Source of the DNA: Fuerstiella marisgermanici
Lineage (GTDB): Bacteria; Planctomycetota; Planctomycetia; Planctomycetales; Planctomycetaceae
Reading direction: 5' to 3'
NCBI RefSeq assembly: GCF_001983935.1
Contig: NZ_CP017641.1
Span: forward strand, 1,116,001-1,180,000
Length of the DNA stretch: 64,000 nt
Shown here: piece after piece, positions 1 through 9,454 of the stretch
Position numbering within the stretch: the first letter of the stretch is position 1
How the letters are laid out: every line of letters starts with the position of its first letter
Translations under genes and position numbers: made by a program
Notes under the pieces: generated by a model
Database searches by the model: none
Seen by the model: the letters and a program-made list of their open reading frames with translations, nothing else
Told to the model about the DNA's origin: nothing

Positions 1-429
1 CTATGCAACGCGGTCAAATCAAACGCAACAGAGCGGCCAGTCAAGTTCGTGCTGATGAATACGGCCGGAAATTCTAATCGTGACCTTGTCGAACCCGTTT
101 CGTTTCATCAAAAGTGCGTAATCGGGATGCTGCGGCTGAGCGTCCCTCCTCATGCAGACAATGAGGAGGCGGCCGACTATCTGCGTACCGTGATTGGTCA
201 AACGGATCAGGCAATCGAATGGGCCGTCGTTCGCCCAGATAGTCTGACCGACGAATCGGCCGTCAGCGAGTACCATGCGTACCCGTCGCCGACGCGAAGT
301 GCGATCTTCAACGCGGGTAAGACGAGCCGAATCAATGTCGCGCACTTCATGGCAGACCTGATTGTCGACGATGATGTGTGGACACGCTGGAAAGGTCAAA
401 TGCCCGTCATCTATAACGCGGGATATTAA
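1..429 (+). CDS. NAD(P)-binding (SDR/NmrA-like) protein, C-terminal part
   Basis: The frame is open from the first base of the window, so only the last 142 residues are seen and the start lies outside. The visible part begins with a strand-like stretch (RPVKFVLMNTAGN), then has a WAVVRPDSLTDE segment and a C-terminal RINVAHFMADLI helix. These are typical of the second half of atypical short-chain dehydrogenases that bind NAD(P) and lack the classical YxxxK pair. The N-terminal dinucleotide-binding Gly motif is outside the window. The substrate cannot be inferred. The stop codon is 107 bp from the next gene. The family call rests on overall pattern only. Confidence 0.6.
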   Translation, partial: LCNAVKSNATERPVKFVLMNTAGNSNRDLVEPVSFHQKCVIGMLRLSVPPHADNEEAADYLRTVIGQTDQAIEWAVVRPDSLTDESAVSEYHAYPSPTRSAIFNAGKTSRINVAHFMADLIVDDDVWTRWKGQMPVIYNAGY

Positions 430-536
430 CTGTTGTGTACTGAGTCGCAGGTTGCGCGGCTTGTTTGAATTGAATCCTGTTCGCCGCGATCCGGTGGCCC
501 TGGACCTTTAGTCACGAGATGTGAGTCCCGTATTTT

Positions 537-1037
537 ATGAGCCGAATTGAACTGCTGACCGAGAATTTTCGTTCTGTCCGACGATACACGAACATGGTGA
601 TTGACGGAATTAGTCCTGACGATTGGTTTCGCGTCCCCGATGCATGCCCCACTCACATTGCTTGGCAGATTGGCCACATCACTATCGGCAATTACGGTCT
701 GGCCCTTGCGATTCCACGCGGCGATCGCCCGGATGATGTGGAGCTGGTTCCATTATCGTTTCGTGAGCAGTTTGCGCGAGGTTCCACACCTGATGCGGAT
801 CCTACTGCCTATCCCTCGATTGAATTGATTACTTCGACATTCAACCGAGTCCACGACCAAATACTCGCGGAACTTCCCACATTCACCGACGAATTGCTCG
901 ATGATTCCCCTCCTCTTGAACATCCTATGTTTAGTACCAAGTTTGGCTCGTTGCTGTGGAGCATTCAACATGGGTACACACACGCCGGACAGATCTCATT
1001 GCTTTATCGTCTAAACGGAGGCACGCCGAGGTTCTGA
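537..1037 (+). CDS. DinB-superfamily (DinB_2-like) protein
   Basis: This 166-residue protein has the size and His pattern of the DinB/YfiT four-helix-bundle family. There is a THIAWQIGHI motif with His40 and His47, and a C-terminal HGYTHAGQISLLYRL motif. These histidines form the divalent-metal site in the family. Members act as thiol-dependent S-transferases or are uncharacterised damage-inducible proteins, and no substrate can be assigned here. There is no clear Shine-Dalgarno sequence before the ATG. The gene stands alone between the truncated dehydrogenase and two unknown genes on the same strand. Confidence 0.75.
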   Translation: MSRIELLTENFRSVRRYTNMVIDGISPDDWFRVPDACPTHIAWQIGHITIGNYGLALAIPRGDRPDDVELVPLSFREQFARGSTPDADPTAYPSIELITSTFNRVHDQILAELPTFTDELLDDSPPLEHPMFSTKFGSLLWSIQHGYTHAGQISLLYRLNGGTPRF

Positions 1038-1095
1038 GCGGCAGCGCGGGTGGACCGTGTTTCTGAAAGCCGCGGGGAGCAAAGAATGCTCTGAG

Positions 1096-1650
1096 ATGTC
1101 GTTCCGAGGGAATTTGAAAGCATCGTCACTGCCGGAAAGCCGGGATTTCAGGCGTCAACCTTTTACTGGAGAACAATCACCATTGAAGCTGCGTCGAAAT
1201 CGCGTGATAGTTTCAGTGTTGGCGGCATTAGTCGTCATCACAGGATACAGTGTGTACTCCATCAACCAGAATATACGTAACTCGTACGCCGTGTGGTGGG
1301 TTGCGGACATGGTCATTGAACACTTGCGTGCGAATGACAACCAGTGGCCAGATTCGTGGAAAGACCTGCGCGATGACTATCGAACTAGCGTCGATCGTTC
1401 GGGACAAGCTTGGCAGTTTGAAGAGCTGCGATCTCGCGTTTCTGTAGACTTCAACATTGACAGTCACGCACTCAATGCAGCGGTTCAACAAGCCACAGAA
1501 GCGGAGTTCCGCGTCATTTGGTTGTCCGATGGCAGTACGGTGCACTGGCAATCGCACGAGCCAAATTCTATGGTGTTTAACTACTTCAAAGGCGTAACTT
1601 CTATTGAACCAGTGCACACTGGATTCGGAGGAACCTCACCGGGCAAGTAG
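1096..1650 (+). CDS. hypothetical protein with one N-terminal membrane span
   Basis: I do not recognise this 184-residue protein. A basic stretch (KLRRNR) precedes a single hydrophobic segment at about residues 37-57 (VIVSVLAALVVITGYSVYSI). The remainder is soluble and Trp-rich (NSYAVWWVADMV, NQWPDSWKDL), so it is probably membrane-anchored with an exported C-terminal domain. The start is uncertain. The frame stays open upstream to a GTG at 1057, and a TTG just before the basic stretch has a GGAG at a workable distance. The next gene follows after 79 bp on the same strand, and the two may share a transcript. Confidence 0.5.
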   Translation: MSFRGNLKASSLPESRDFRRQPFTGEQSPLKLRRNRVIVSVLAALVVITGYSVYSINQNIRNSYAVWWVADMVIEHLRANDNQWPDSWKDLRDDYRTSVDRSGQAWQFEELRSRVSVDFNIDSHALNAAVQQATEAEFRVIWLSDGSTVHWQSHEPNSMVFNYFKGVTSIEPVHTGFGGTSPGK

Positions 1651-1729
1651 ACACTGCAATAGGATCGAGCTCGGTGAAGACATTTGCAAACCATGCAGCG
1701 GGGCCGAATTCGGCGAAGCTTAGCGTGAT

Positions 1730-2356
1730 ATGGCATCGCAGGAGCCTGCACTGTTTGTGACTGATTCAACCACACGTAAGCGTGACCTCGCCAAAGAGGA
1801 CTGCCGCACTTTGAAGCAGTGCTTCTGTGTCGGCGCACTCATGGTGTTGATCTACTCTCTCGTCAATTGCCGGTGGACTGCTACTCTTGTTACCGTGAAT
1901 AGTGGCACCTGCTCCCTACACCTGTCGCGAGCTCCAATTTGGGATCCACCGGCAGCACCCGCGTACGCCGACTTCGCGAATTCATTCCCGTTTTTGCAAG
2001 ACAAGCCAGCACCGCCGCATCCCGCAACTGTGCACTTGGAAATCGCCTCATCGTTCGTCCATTTCGCACTTTGGCTTTGGCCCATTTGTTGCGTAGTGGC
2101 AATTATCTACTCAACCTTGTCCGGCCATTCGCCTGATTTGCTGCTCGATGTTGTCTGGTGGACCGCGATCTGTATGACCGCTTCCGCTGCGTTGTGCGTA
2201 TTGCTCTGGATCGCATTTGGTGGCTGGGGACCGCCAGACCCCGCGTTCTTTGCACTCCTCGGAATAATTATTGGTCCATGCATCGCATTCTTGCGTCAGG
2301 GCTGGTCCGGTCGAGCTGCAGAACTGCTGGCAGAAAAACGTCAGGTACCAAAGTGA
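1730..2356 (+). CDS. hypothetical membrane protein, four predicted spans
   Basis: This 208-residue protein has hydrophobic segments at about residues 32-47, 110-130, 141-163 and 171-188. A Pro/Ala-rich non-membrane loop of about 60 residues lies between the first and second. It is Cys- and Trp-rich in the membrane part (LWLWPICCVV, VVWWTAICMT). No family was recognised. The gene follows the previous unknown gene on the same strand. No convincing ribosome-binding site precedes the ATG. Confidence 0.5.
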   Translation: MASQEPALFVTDSTTRKRDLAKEDCRTLKQCFCVGALMVLIYSLVNCRWTATLVTVNSGTCSLHLSRAPIWDPPAAPAYADFANSFPFLQDKPAPPHPATVHLEIASSFVHFALWLWPICCVVAIIYSTLSGHSPDLLLDVVWWTAICMTASAALCVLLWIAFGGWGPPDPAFFALLGIIIGPCIAFLRQGWSGRAAELLAEKRQVPK

Positions 2357-2697
2357 CGCGGGGTAAGTCTCAGCCGGGCAAGGTGGGGCGAGCAAAAAAG
2401 CTGCAAGAACCTTGAATTGATACCTTTTTCGCCTCACTAAAAGTCGATACTTCCAGTCTGCACCAGTGCGATGGACGTACACATTCCACGAGTCATGATG
2501 ACGAAAACCCAGAAGGCGGGCCTTCTGACCTCATTGCCCTCCGCAACTATGTCGCCCATCAATGACGGTACGATTTCAACTGCAAATTCACCGATGATTA
2601 GAAGGCAGAGGATTCCGAGAGTGCCTCACAAAGAGCGCCTCACCAGACTTGAATAACAAATGATCCGTCGATCGCACTGGCCCTACGTTGTCGGGAA
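2357..2697. other. gene-free interval
   Basis: This 341-bp interval lies between two convergent genes. It holds only a 61-codon open frame (2471-2656, plus strand) without a ribosome-binding site or recognisable sequence. I see no strong terminator hairpin. Confidence 0.5.
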
Positions 2698-4569
2698 CTA
2701 TTCCGTTTCGGATTCCACCAGCACCAATGGTGCGATGTCGCCGTTTCTTTTGACTCGGCCAAACACCGTTTCGTGAGCGGTGTGGTAGCCGAGTACGGCG
2801 CGGAGAGTTTCGCCGCAGCGGAGGCTGCGATACAGCAACAACTGATAGTTGCCCACGCGAACTCGGTAGGCGGACGCTGTGCGAGGCGTCATGACCTTGC
2901 GATCTTCGGTGACGGTCAGACGGCTCCAGTCCGGGTCGCGGTGTTTACGGTCGGGATGCCAGTCCAGGACCAGCGGCACCGTGACACCGCCCTTGTTTTT
3001 AGCCGTCATTACTAACCGGCCGTCCAGAACGTCGCACGTTCCCATCGCTTGAATGACGCGATCGTCCTCAAGCCATGCCGGAATTGCTTTTGCGGTCACC
3101 TTGCCGCGTTTCAGGCTGATTTCGCGAGTGATGGAATCCGTCGCCGCTGTTGTTTCGGGCGACAATGGTAGCTGGCTGGTGAATTCAATGTCCGCGTCGT
3201 CGTCCGGACCGGTCACAGAATCGGTGATCACGGCGACGTGTTGATCCAGCGACAACATAATCTGTCTCACATGCCGCACACCGTCTGCCGAACCGGATTC
3301 CAGTTCGGCGAACGCAACTTCTTTGTCTTCAAACCAGCACGTACACACCCAGCTTCCCGCGGTTTCATGACGTTCGCCGTTGACCGTGATGTGGCTGGTC
3401 CATTCGCCATACAATAGGTTTGTGCCCAACGCCGCCAGATGCATGTTCGGGTTGGTTTCATCCCAGTCCAAGGCCATCACGTCGGCATCGATCCGCAGTC
3501 CGTTTCGAAGCAGAGCAAATTCTGCCCAATCCGATTGTTCGCTGCAGCGTTCTGCACTGGTTTTCGATTTTTGGGACTTCGATTTTGATGATGTCTTAGA
3601 TTTTGAGCGGCCGGGTCGTTCAATCAGCTCGGCGACCAGCGAACGCAATTTCGACGATCCGGGAACGTCCGCCAGACGAAGTCCATGCTGCAGAATGATG
3701 GCCGATTGATCGGGCCGACTCGCGAATTCCTGGTGAGGCTGATTGGCGTGTGTGATCAGTCCTTCCGGCGTCATCAGCGCCACGACGCGTTGCAGAGCTT
3801 GCTGCCACCGTCGCATCGTTTTTGTTGAAGCCCATTCCGTTTTGAAGGCACTGGACCAGCCGGCCACTCGCACAAACGACGCCAGCCAGTCCGTCGCGTG
3901 GCGGCCAACGGCGGCCTGCAAAGTCCCATCGGTATCCGTTACGTCTTCAATGGCAGAAGCGAGTCGTTTAGCCGGTTCTTTGCGCCAGTCCTTTGAAGAT
4001 GAAACCGCTTCCAGAAGCAGGCTTAGGGTGAAGGGGACCTCGGCTTGAGCGACGCACTGTGTGAGCAAATCTGTGGTGGCCGGTGTGGTGGGAACCGGAT
4101 CGCAGGCCCAGTCCTGCATGTTTAAGTTGGCGAGCCCACAGTAAAGCAGGCACGCGTTTTCCGGCGAACAGTCTTCTGAGTGCCTTAACAAAACTTCTGC
4201 GGCCACCAGGCTGGCGAATGGCGACGGAGCGGGATTCGCGACTTTGAAGGCGTTGGCCACGTTCGCAATCAGGGATCGCAAGTGCTGTTCACGCGCCTTT
4301 CGGCTGGCTTTGGCGTCGTCTGTGACTTGATCGAGCAGCGCGAGTAGCTCGCGATCCGCGTCTGCCACGGCGATGGTTTCGGACCACAGAGATGTAAACG
4401 GTGTTTCTGGAAATTCTTTTTCGAAACGCTTGCGTGATTTACTTAGCGACTTCGTCAAGGCATGTTGGAACGTGGCCGGATCTCCGGCGGACGCGGCCCG
4501 CACCATTTTGGGATCGGCGGTTTTGCGAAATTTCAGGTCAGCCAGGCAACTGGTGGCAACGTCTGTCAT
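2698..4569 (-). CDS. large hypothetical protein, possibly heparinase II/III-like C-terminal fold
   Basis: The protein has about 623 residues from the chosen start. The N-terminal half is helical and contains no motif I recognise. A low-complexity Lys/Ser linker (SKSKTSSKSKSQKSKTS) separates it from a C-terminal half rich in beta-strand patterns (WAEFALLRNGLRIDADV, LYGEWTSHITVNGERHE, VRHVRQIMLSLDQHVAVITDSV). The layout of a helical domain followed by a beta-sandwich recalls heparinase II/III-type polysaccharide lyases, but no catalytic residues can be assigned, so this is a weak suggestion. No signal peptide is visible. The frame continues upstream to an ATG at 4641; I prefer 4569, where the sequence begins MTDVATSCLADLKFRK. 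It is transcribed away from the VWA gene pair. Confidence 0.55.
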   Translation of the reverse strand: MTDVATSCLADLKFRKTADPKMVRAASAGDPATFQHALTKSLSKSRKRFEKEFPETPFTSLWSETIAVADADRELLALLDQVTDDAKASRKAREQHLRSLIANVANAFKVANPAPSPFASLVAAEVLLRHSEDCSPENACLLYCGLANLNMQDWACDPVPTTPATTDLLTQCVAQAEVPFTLSLLLEAVSSSKDWRKEPAKRLASAIEDVTDTDGTLQAAVGRHATDWLASFVRVAGWSSAFKTEWASTKTMRRWQQALQRVVALMTPEGLITHANQPHQEFASRPDQSAIILQHGLRLADVPGSSKLRSLVAELIERPGRSKSKTSSKSKSQKSKTSAERCSEQSDWAEFALLRNGLRIDADVMALDWDETNPNMHLAALGTNLLYGEWTSHITVNGERHETAGSWVCTCWFEDKEVAFAELESGSADGVRHVRQIMLSLDQHVAVITDSVTGPDDDADIEFTSQLPLSPETTAATDSITREISLKRGKVTAKAIPAWLEDDRVIQAMGTCDVLDGRLVMTAKNKGGVTVPLVLDWHPDRKHRDPDWSRLTVTEDRKVMTPRTASAYRVRVGNYQLLLYRSLRCGETLRAVLGYHTAHETVFGRVKRNGDIAPLVLVESETE

Positions 4570-5006
4570 GGAATAGCTTCTGAAGTCGGCGACGCCACGA
4601 ACCACGTAAAATCGCGTCGAACGGCGGAAATGGTCGGTCAATCGGCGGCAGAATACCCGATTGCCGAGTCATATTGAATTGCCCACCCCTTCCAGAATCG
4701 CGCCTTTCGCGAATTCGGTGACCTGGCAGGTATAGTCGGAACTTCGCCGGCCACAACCATCGATGGCAGTCCTCCGTTTGTCGGTATTGCGTCCGGCGCG
4801 GTGGTAACGGAAAATGGTCGTGGGACTCGCCAGAGTTCCTGCGATTCGATCGGGCCTCGGGATTTCTGGCGAATTCCACGACGTCCCCAAAAGCGGAAGT
4901 GCCCCTCGCGGCGCCAATGTGACACCCTTAAGTTGAAAGTGCCTGTGCGTTTGGCGAGAATCGGACGATTCGCTGGCCTTGACGTTTCTTCCATTGGCCG
5001 TTTTGC
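4570..5006. other. divergent intergenic region
   Basis: This 437-bp region separates the divergent genes at 2698-4569 and 5007-7034 and must contain both promoters. If the large gene starts at 4641, it is 72 bp shorter. Short open frames occur on both strands but have no ribosome-binding site or family resemblance. Confidence 0.5.
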
Positions 5007-7034
5007 ATGTCGTTTCTTCAACCTGCCCTTCTGTTCGCTCTGCCGCTGATTGCGTTGCCGATATTGATCCATTTGATCAATCAGAACCGGCATAAGACGA
5101 TCAACTGGGCCGCCACCATGTTTTTGCTGCAGGCGAAACGCATGGCGCGAGGGATGGCGCGGCTAAGGTACCTGCTGCTGCTGCTGGCTCGCATGCTGGC
5201 CGTTGCCGGCTTGATCTTCGCACTTAGTCGCCCCATGGCAGGTGGCTGGCTGGGGCTGACTTCGTCCAACACGCCCGACATGACCATCGTTGTGCTGGAT
5301 CGATCGGTCAGCATGGAAGAACAGAATCCGAACACCAGCCAATCCAAGCGTTCGACGGCTCTTAGCAAGCTGATCGATCTGGTTAAGAAAACGGAATCCA
5401 ACACAAAATTGGTTTTGTTCGACAGCGCGACCAAACAACCGGTGGAAATTAGTTCTGTCGAAGAACTGGCTGAACTGCCAGAAGCTGGTCCCACCGCAAC
5501 GATGTCCGACATCCCTGCTCTGATGCAGCAGGTTTCTGAATACATGGACACGAACGAAACCGGACGCACGGATGTCTGGATCTGTTCGGACCTGCGTCGC
5601 AACGACTGGAACCCGACCGCCGGACGCTGGGAATCCGTCCGCAAGGAACTGGCGGCTCGCGACGGCGTCAGACTGTTTTTGCTGACCTATCCCGACATCG
5701 CCGAAGACAATCTCGCCGTTGCTGTTAGCGGCGTTCATCGGCGTGAATCGTTGGAAGGCGCCGAGCTGGTCATGGACATTCGCATCACCAGATCAGGTGC
5801 GGCGGATGAACCGAAGCCGATCGAGCTGGTCGTCGTGATCGATGGAGCTCGTTCGCGGCTGGACCTGGAAATGACGGGAAGCCAGCTCGTCCGCAATGGC
5901 CATTCGATTCCACTGGATAAGGATGCAAAGCAAGGGTGGGGCCGAGTTGAATTGCCGCGAGATTCGAACCTCGCCGACAACACCTACAACTTCGTTTATG
6001 CGGAACCGGCCGTTCGGAAAACGGTGATCGTATCCGACGACGATCGTGCGGCAGAGATGTTCCGAATCGCGACCAGGACGCCGGTCGACAGTAGTCTGAT
6101 TTATGAATCGGAAATTCTGCCGTCCGCATCGTCGAACGCCATTGCGTGGGAAGAGACGGCGTTGGTTGTATGGCAGGCACCATTGCCCGACGGCCTGCTG
6201 GCGAAGCAATTGGAAGACTTCGTAAATTCCGGTCGCAGCGTGATTTTCTTCCCACCGGAATCGCCAAACGGCAACACCGTTTTGGGTGGGACATGGGGCG
6301 ACTGGATGACCCCGGAAAAGGGAGAACAGTTTACCTTTAAGCCGTGGCGGACCGACGCCGATTTGTTGGCGAACACGCAAAGCGGTTCGCCGTTGCCGGT
6401 CGGCCAGGTGCAATGTTACCGAGCCTGTCGATTAGATACGTCAAACAGCACGTCGTTGTGGCAGCTCGATTCCGGCATGCCGCTGCTCGCGCGAGCCACC
6501 ACGGATCAGGGGGCGGCATGGTTCTGCAGTACTCTGCCAACCGTGGGTGAATCAAACCTGCTTCGCAACGGAGTCACCTTTTACGTGATGATGCAGCGAG
6601 CCCTGGCTCGAGGTGCGTCGGTGTTGGGGATGGCGAGACAGCTGGAAGCGGGCCTGCTTCCCGGTTCGGCGGGTACAGAATGGAAGCCGCTGGATGAAAC
6701 ATCGAAACAAAACTGGAACTCGCAACGCACGATTTCGGCGGGCCTGTACGAATCGGACGGCAAGTTGCTCGCATTGAATCGCCCACTGGCTGAAGACACG
6801 GCGACTGTGATGGGCGACGAAGCGTTAAACGAAGTGTTGGCGGGTTTGGAATACACGCGAATTGACGACAAGGTCGGCGGCGCGATGCAGCTGGCGAACG
6901 AAGTGTGGCGCACGTTTCTGGTCATCATGATCTTCGCCCTCATCGCCGAAGCGCTGTTGTGCGTTCCGGAAAAACCGGCGCAGAAAGCCAGCGCGGCAGA
7001 CTTTAAGAAGGAGCCCGCGATTGTGGCGACGTAA
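5007..7034 (+). CDS. BatA-type membrane protein with VWA domain
   Basis: This 675-residue protein begins with the BatA N-terminal signature (MSFLQPALLFALPLIALPIL, then HLINQNRHKTINWAATMFL), followed by a second span (about residues 52-73). A von Willebrand A domain follows, whose metal-binding DxSxS motif is D98-R-S-V-S102. The middle contains an amidotransferase-like Rossmann segment (VVWQAPLPDGLLAKQL, GRSVIFFPPE). One span lies near the C-terminus (FLVIMIFALIAEALLC). BatA/VWA proteins in other bacteria work with MoxR ATPases and DUF58 proteins in envelope-related processes; neither partner gene is in this window. The next gene is of related architecture, 216 bp downstream across a palindromic repeat. 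Confidence 0.8.
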   Translation: MSFLQPALLFALPLIALPILIHLINQNRHKTINWAATMFLLQAKRMARGMARLRYLLLLLARMLAVAGLIFALSRPMAGGWLGLTSSNTPDMTIVVLDRSVSMEEQNPNTSQSKRSTALSKLIDLVKKTESNTKLVLFDSATKQPVEISSVEELAELPEAGPTATMSDIPALMQQVSEYMDTNETGRTDVWICSDLRRNDWNPTAGRWESVRKELAARDGVRLFLLTYPDIAEDNLAVAVSGVHRRESLEGAELVMDIRITRSGAADEPKPIELVVVIDGARSRLDLEMTGSQLVRNGHSIPLDKDAKQGWGRVELPRDSNLADNTYNFVYAEPAVRKTVIVSDDDRAAEMFRIATRTPVDSSLIYESEILPSASSNAIAWEETALVVWQAPLPDGLLAKQLEDFVNSGRSVIFFPPESPNGNTVLGGTWGDWMTPEKGEQFTFKPWRTDADLLANTQSGSPLPVGQVQCYRACRLDTSNSTSLWQLDSGMPLLARATTDQGAAWFCSTLPTVGESNLLRNGVTFYVMMQRALARGASVLGMARQLEAGLLPGSAGTEWKPLDETSKQNWNSQRTISAGLYESDGKLLALNRPLAEDTATVMGDEALNEVLAGLEYTRIDDKVGGAMQLANEVWRTFLVIMIFALIAEALLCVPEKPAQKASAADFKKEPAIVAT

Positions 7035-7045
7035 TTTTTTTTTAA

Positions 7046-7193
7046 CTCTCCCCACGCAAAGCGTGATAGGGGGAGGTCGGACGAGCGAAGCAAAGTCCGG
7101 GAGGGGGCTCGCGCTGGACCGTACAATTTGCAATCAGCATTCCTAAATCGGGAATGCTCAGGACCTTCCCCCGATCTTGCTTCGCTCGATCGA
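7046..7193. repeat. palindromic intergenic repeat with nested hairpins
   Basis: Three inverted repeats lie in one interval. CTCCCC-ACGC at 7048-7057 pairs with GCGT and GGGGGAG at 7061-7075. AGCATTCC at 7136-7143 pairs perfectly with GGAATGCT at 7151-7158. An outer imperfect repeat pairs the GACGAGCGAAGCAAAG block at 7080-7095, and the adjacent G-rich run to 7107, with the CTTCCCCCGATCTTGCTTCG block at 7165-7184 and its flank to 7193. No protein is encoded. The layout suggests a REP-like or MITE-like dispersed element between the two VWA genes. Confidence 0.7.
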
Positions 7194-7250
7194 CCGCTGC
7201 TGCAGTAAAACGCGGGAGGGGTGGTGGAGTTAACAAACCAGAAAACTCCT

Positions 7251-9434
7251 ATGAACTTCTACTGGACATCCACAACTCTGCTGTTTTCAATCGTCGTGCT
7301 GGCGGTTGCGGGGGTGTGTTGTTTCGTGAGTTGGCGACGCAGCGGCTACGGGACGTCGATGGGGCTGCTGGAATGTCTCCGTATGCTGCTGATCGCGATC
7401 GCGTTGATCACGCTCAATCAGCCGGAGATGACTCAGGAAATCCGTCCGGAAGAACGGCCCACGCTGGTGGTGTTGCATGATACATCGGACAGCATGCAGA
7501 CTCGCGACGTCGTGGCAGCGGACGGATCCGCTAAGAAAGCGGCGACTCGGGTTGAAGCCACTGAACCGGCCGTCGACCCGGATACCTGGGCGCCGGTGCA
7601 GAAGAATATGGAAGTTGTCTTCCAGCCATTTTCGTCGAAACTTACCAACGCTGCCAAAGGGACTGACCTGAACCAGGCGCTGCAGCACGCGGCAGACAGT
7701 CATGTCAACCTGCGTGGCATCGTCCTGCTGTCCGACGGCGACTGGAACACGGGGAAGGCACCGAATTCTGCCGCCACCGATCTTCGCATGCGAGGCGTGC
7801 CCGTTTTCGCAGTTGGCATTGGCAGCGAAGAGCGACTTCCGGATGTTGAGCTGATTAGTTCAGACGCACCGACCTTCGGTATCACTGGCAAGCTGCTGCG
7901 GATTCCGTTTCGCGTCGTCAGTTGGCTGCCCGGCGATCGCAATGTGACCGTTTCGTTGACGGGGACTCGCGGTGAAACCGTGGAGAAAACTGTTCGAGTT
8001 CCCGGTATGGGCCAGCTACAGGACACCATCGACTGGAAGCCCACAAAGACGGGCGAATACGACCTCACGCTGAACATCCCTGTCGACGATGCGGAAGCGA
8101 TTGTCGACAACAACGAATTGTCGTTTCCGATCACCATTCGCAATGAAGCGTTGAAGGTGCTGGTTGTGGAATCGTTCCCTCGTTGGGAATACCGCTACCT
8201 GCGAAACGCACTCGAACGTGACCCCGGCGTAGAAGTTAATTGCCTGCTGTATCACCCGGACGTCGACAGCGTTGGCGGCGGTCGCGGTTACCTGGAAGAG
8301 TTTCCCGACGCAAAACAATTGTTCGACTACGACGTCGTATTTCTTGGCGACGTCGGCGTCGATGCGGACCAGCTTAGCCTTGAAAACTGCACTCACTTGC
8401 GCCAGCTTGTTCGCAGCCACGCGGGCGGCCTGGTGTTTTTGCCCGGTTTTCGAGGCAAGCACAGCAGTTTGCTGACGACCGAACTGGAAGAGCTGTACCC
8501 CGTCGTGCCCGACCAGGCCAACCCACGCGGTTTCGGGTCACCTCGCCCGGCGCGATTTGCGCTGACGGAATCCGGGCGTCGCAGCCTGCTGACTCGTTTG
8601 GAAACCAACGACGACGAAAACGAAAACGTGTGGAATTCGCTGCCGGGCTTCCAGTGGTACGCGGCCACGTCGCGAGCCAAAATCGGAACGGAAGTGCTTG
8701 CGATTCACAGCAACGAATCCACCAACTTTGGTCGAGTCCCCCTCATTGCAACTCGCACGGCCGGCACCGGCAAGGTCCTGTTCATGGGCACCGACGGAGC
8801 GTGGCGGTGGCGAAAAGGGGTCGAAGACTTGTACCACTATCGCTTTTGGGGGCAGGTTGTGCGGTGGATGGCCTACCAACGAAACATGTCGCAGGGCGAA
8901 TCGATGCGGCTGTTTTATTCGCCCGACCGTCCCGAAGCCGGCAACGTACTGACGTTAAACGCCAACGTCATGACTTCAGCAGGAGAACCACTGCGTGAAG
9001 GAACTGTCGTTGTGCAAGCCGTGGCGCCGTCTGGTCAGACGGATTCCATTCGACTTGCCCCGGCCAGCGACGATTCGTGGGGACTGTTCACGGGCACGTT
9101 TGTCCCGAAAGAAGGAGGCACGTATCAGTTCATCACGACGTGCTCAGAAACCAGCTCAGAGCTGGAAACGGCGATTTCGGTGAAGGGCCTGGAGAAAGAA
9201 CAGATCGGTCAGCCCGCTCGCATCGACGTGCTAAAGGAAGTGGCCGAAGTGACTCGCGGCGAACTGACCAGCATCGACAAAATGCAGGAACTGGTCGAAC
9301 AAATTGCAGCGTTGCCCGAGCCGGAACCCATCATCCGTCGCTTCCGGATTTGGAGTCACCCGCTGTGGGGCGCAGCGATCATCCTGCTGCTGGGCATCTT
9401 CTGGACCGGACGAAAATTCGCGGGACTGGCGTAG
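7251..9434 (+). CDS. VWA and glutamine-amidotransferase-like membrane protein
   Basis: This 727-residue protein starts at an ATG inside a frame that also opens with GTG at 7221. The GTG overlaps the G-rich repeat border, so the ATG is preferred. Two N-terminal spans (about residues 6-26 and 36-54) are followed by a VWA domain with metal motif DTSDS (in LVVLHDTSDSMQ) and a LLSDGDWN strand. A class I amidotransferase-like Rossmann segment follows (LKVLVVESFPRWEYRYLRNA, GGLVFLPGFRG). The C-terminus has a last span (GAAIILLLGIFWTG). It is a paralogue-like partner of the gene before it, and the two are probably expressed together. Confidence 0.78.
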   Translation: MNFYWTSTTLLFSIVVLAVAGVCCFVSWRRSGYGTSMGLLECLRMLLIAIALITLNQPEMTQEIRPEERPTLVVLHDTSDSMQTRDVVAADGSAKKAATRVEATEPAVDPDTWAPVQKNMEVVFQPFSSKLTNAAKGTDLNQALQHAADSHVNLRGIVLLSDGDWNTGKAPNSAATDLRMRGVPVFAVGIGSEERLPDVELISSDAPTFGITGKLLRIPFRVVSWLPGDRNVTVSLTGTRGETVEKTVRVPGMGQLQDTIDWKPTKTGEYDLTLNIPVDDAEAIVDNNELSFPITIRNEALKVLVVESFPRWEYRYLRNALERDPGVEVNCLLYHPDVDSVGGGRGYLEEFPDAKQLFDYDVVFLGDVGVDADQLSLENCTHLRQLVRSHAGGLVFLPGFRGKHSSLLTTELEELYPVVPDQANPRGFGSPRPARFALTESGRRSLLTRLETNDDENENVWNSLPGFQWYAATSRAKIGTEVLAIHSNESTNFGRVPLIATRTAGTGKVLFMGTDGAWRWRKGVEDLYHYRFWGQVVRWMAYQRNMSQGESMRLFYSPDRPEAGNVLTLNANVMTSAGEPLREGTVVVQAVAPSGQTDSIRLAPASDDSWGLFTGTFVPKEGGTYQFITTCSETSSELETAISVKGLEKEQIGQPARIDVLKEVAEVTRGELTSIDKMQELVEQIAALPEPEPIIRRFRIWSHPLWGAAIILLLGIFWTGRKFAGLA

Positions 9435-9454
9435 TTACCGCCGCACAACATTGC

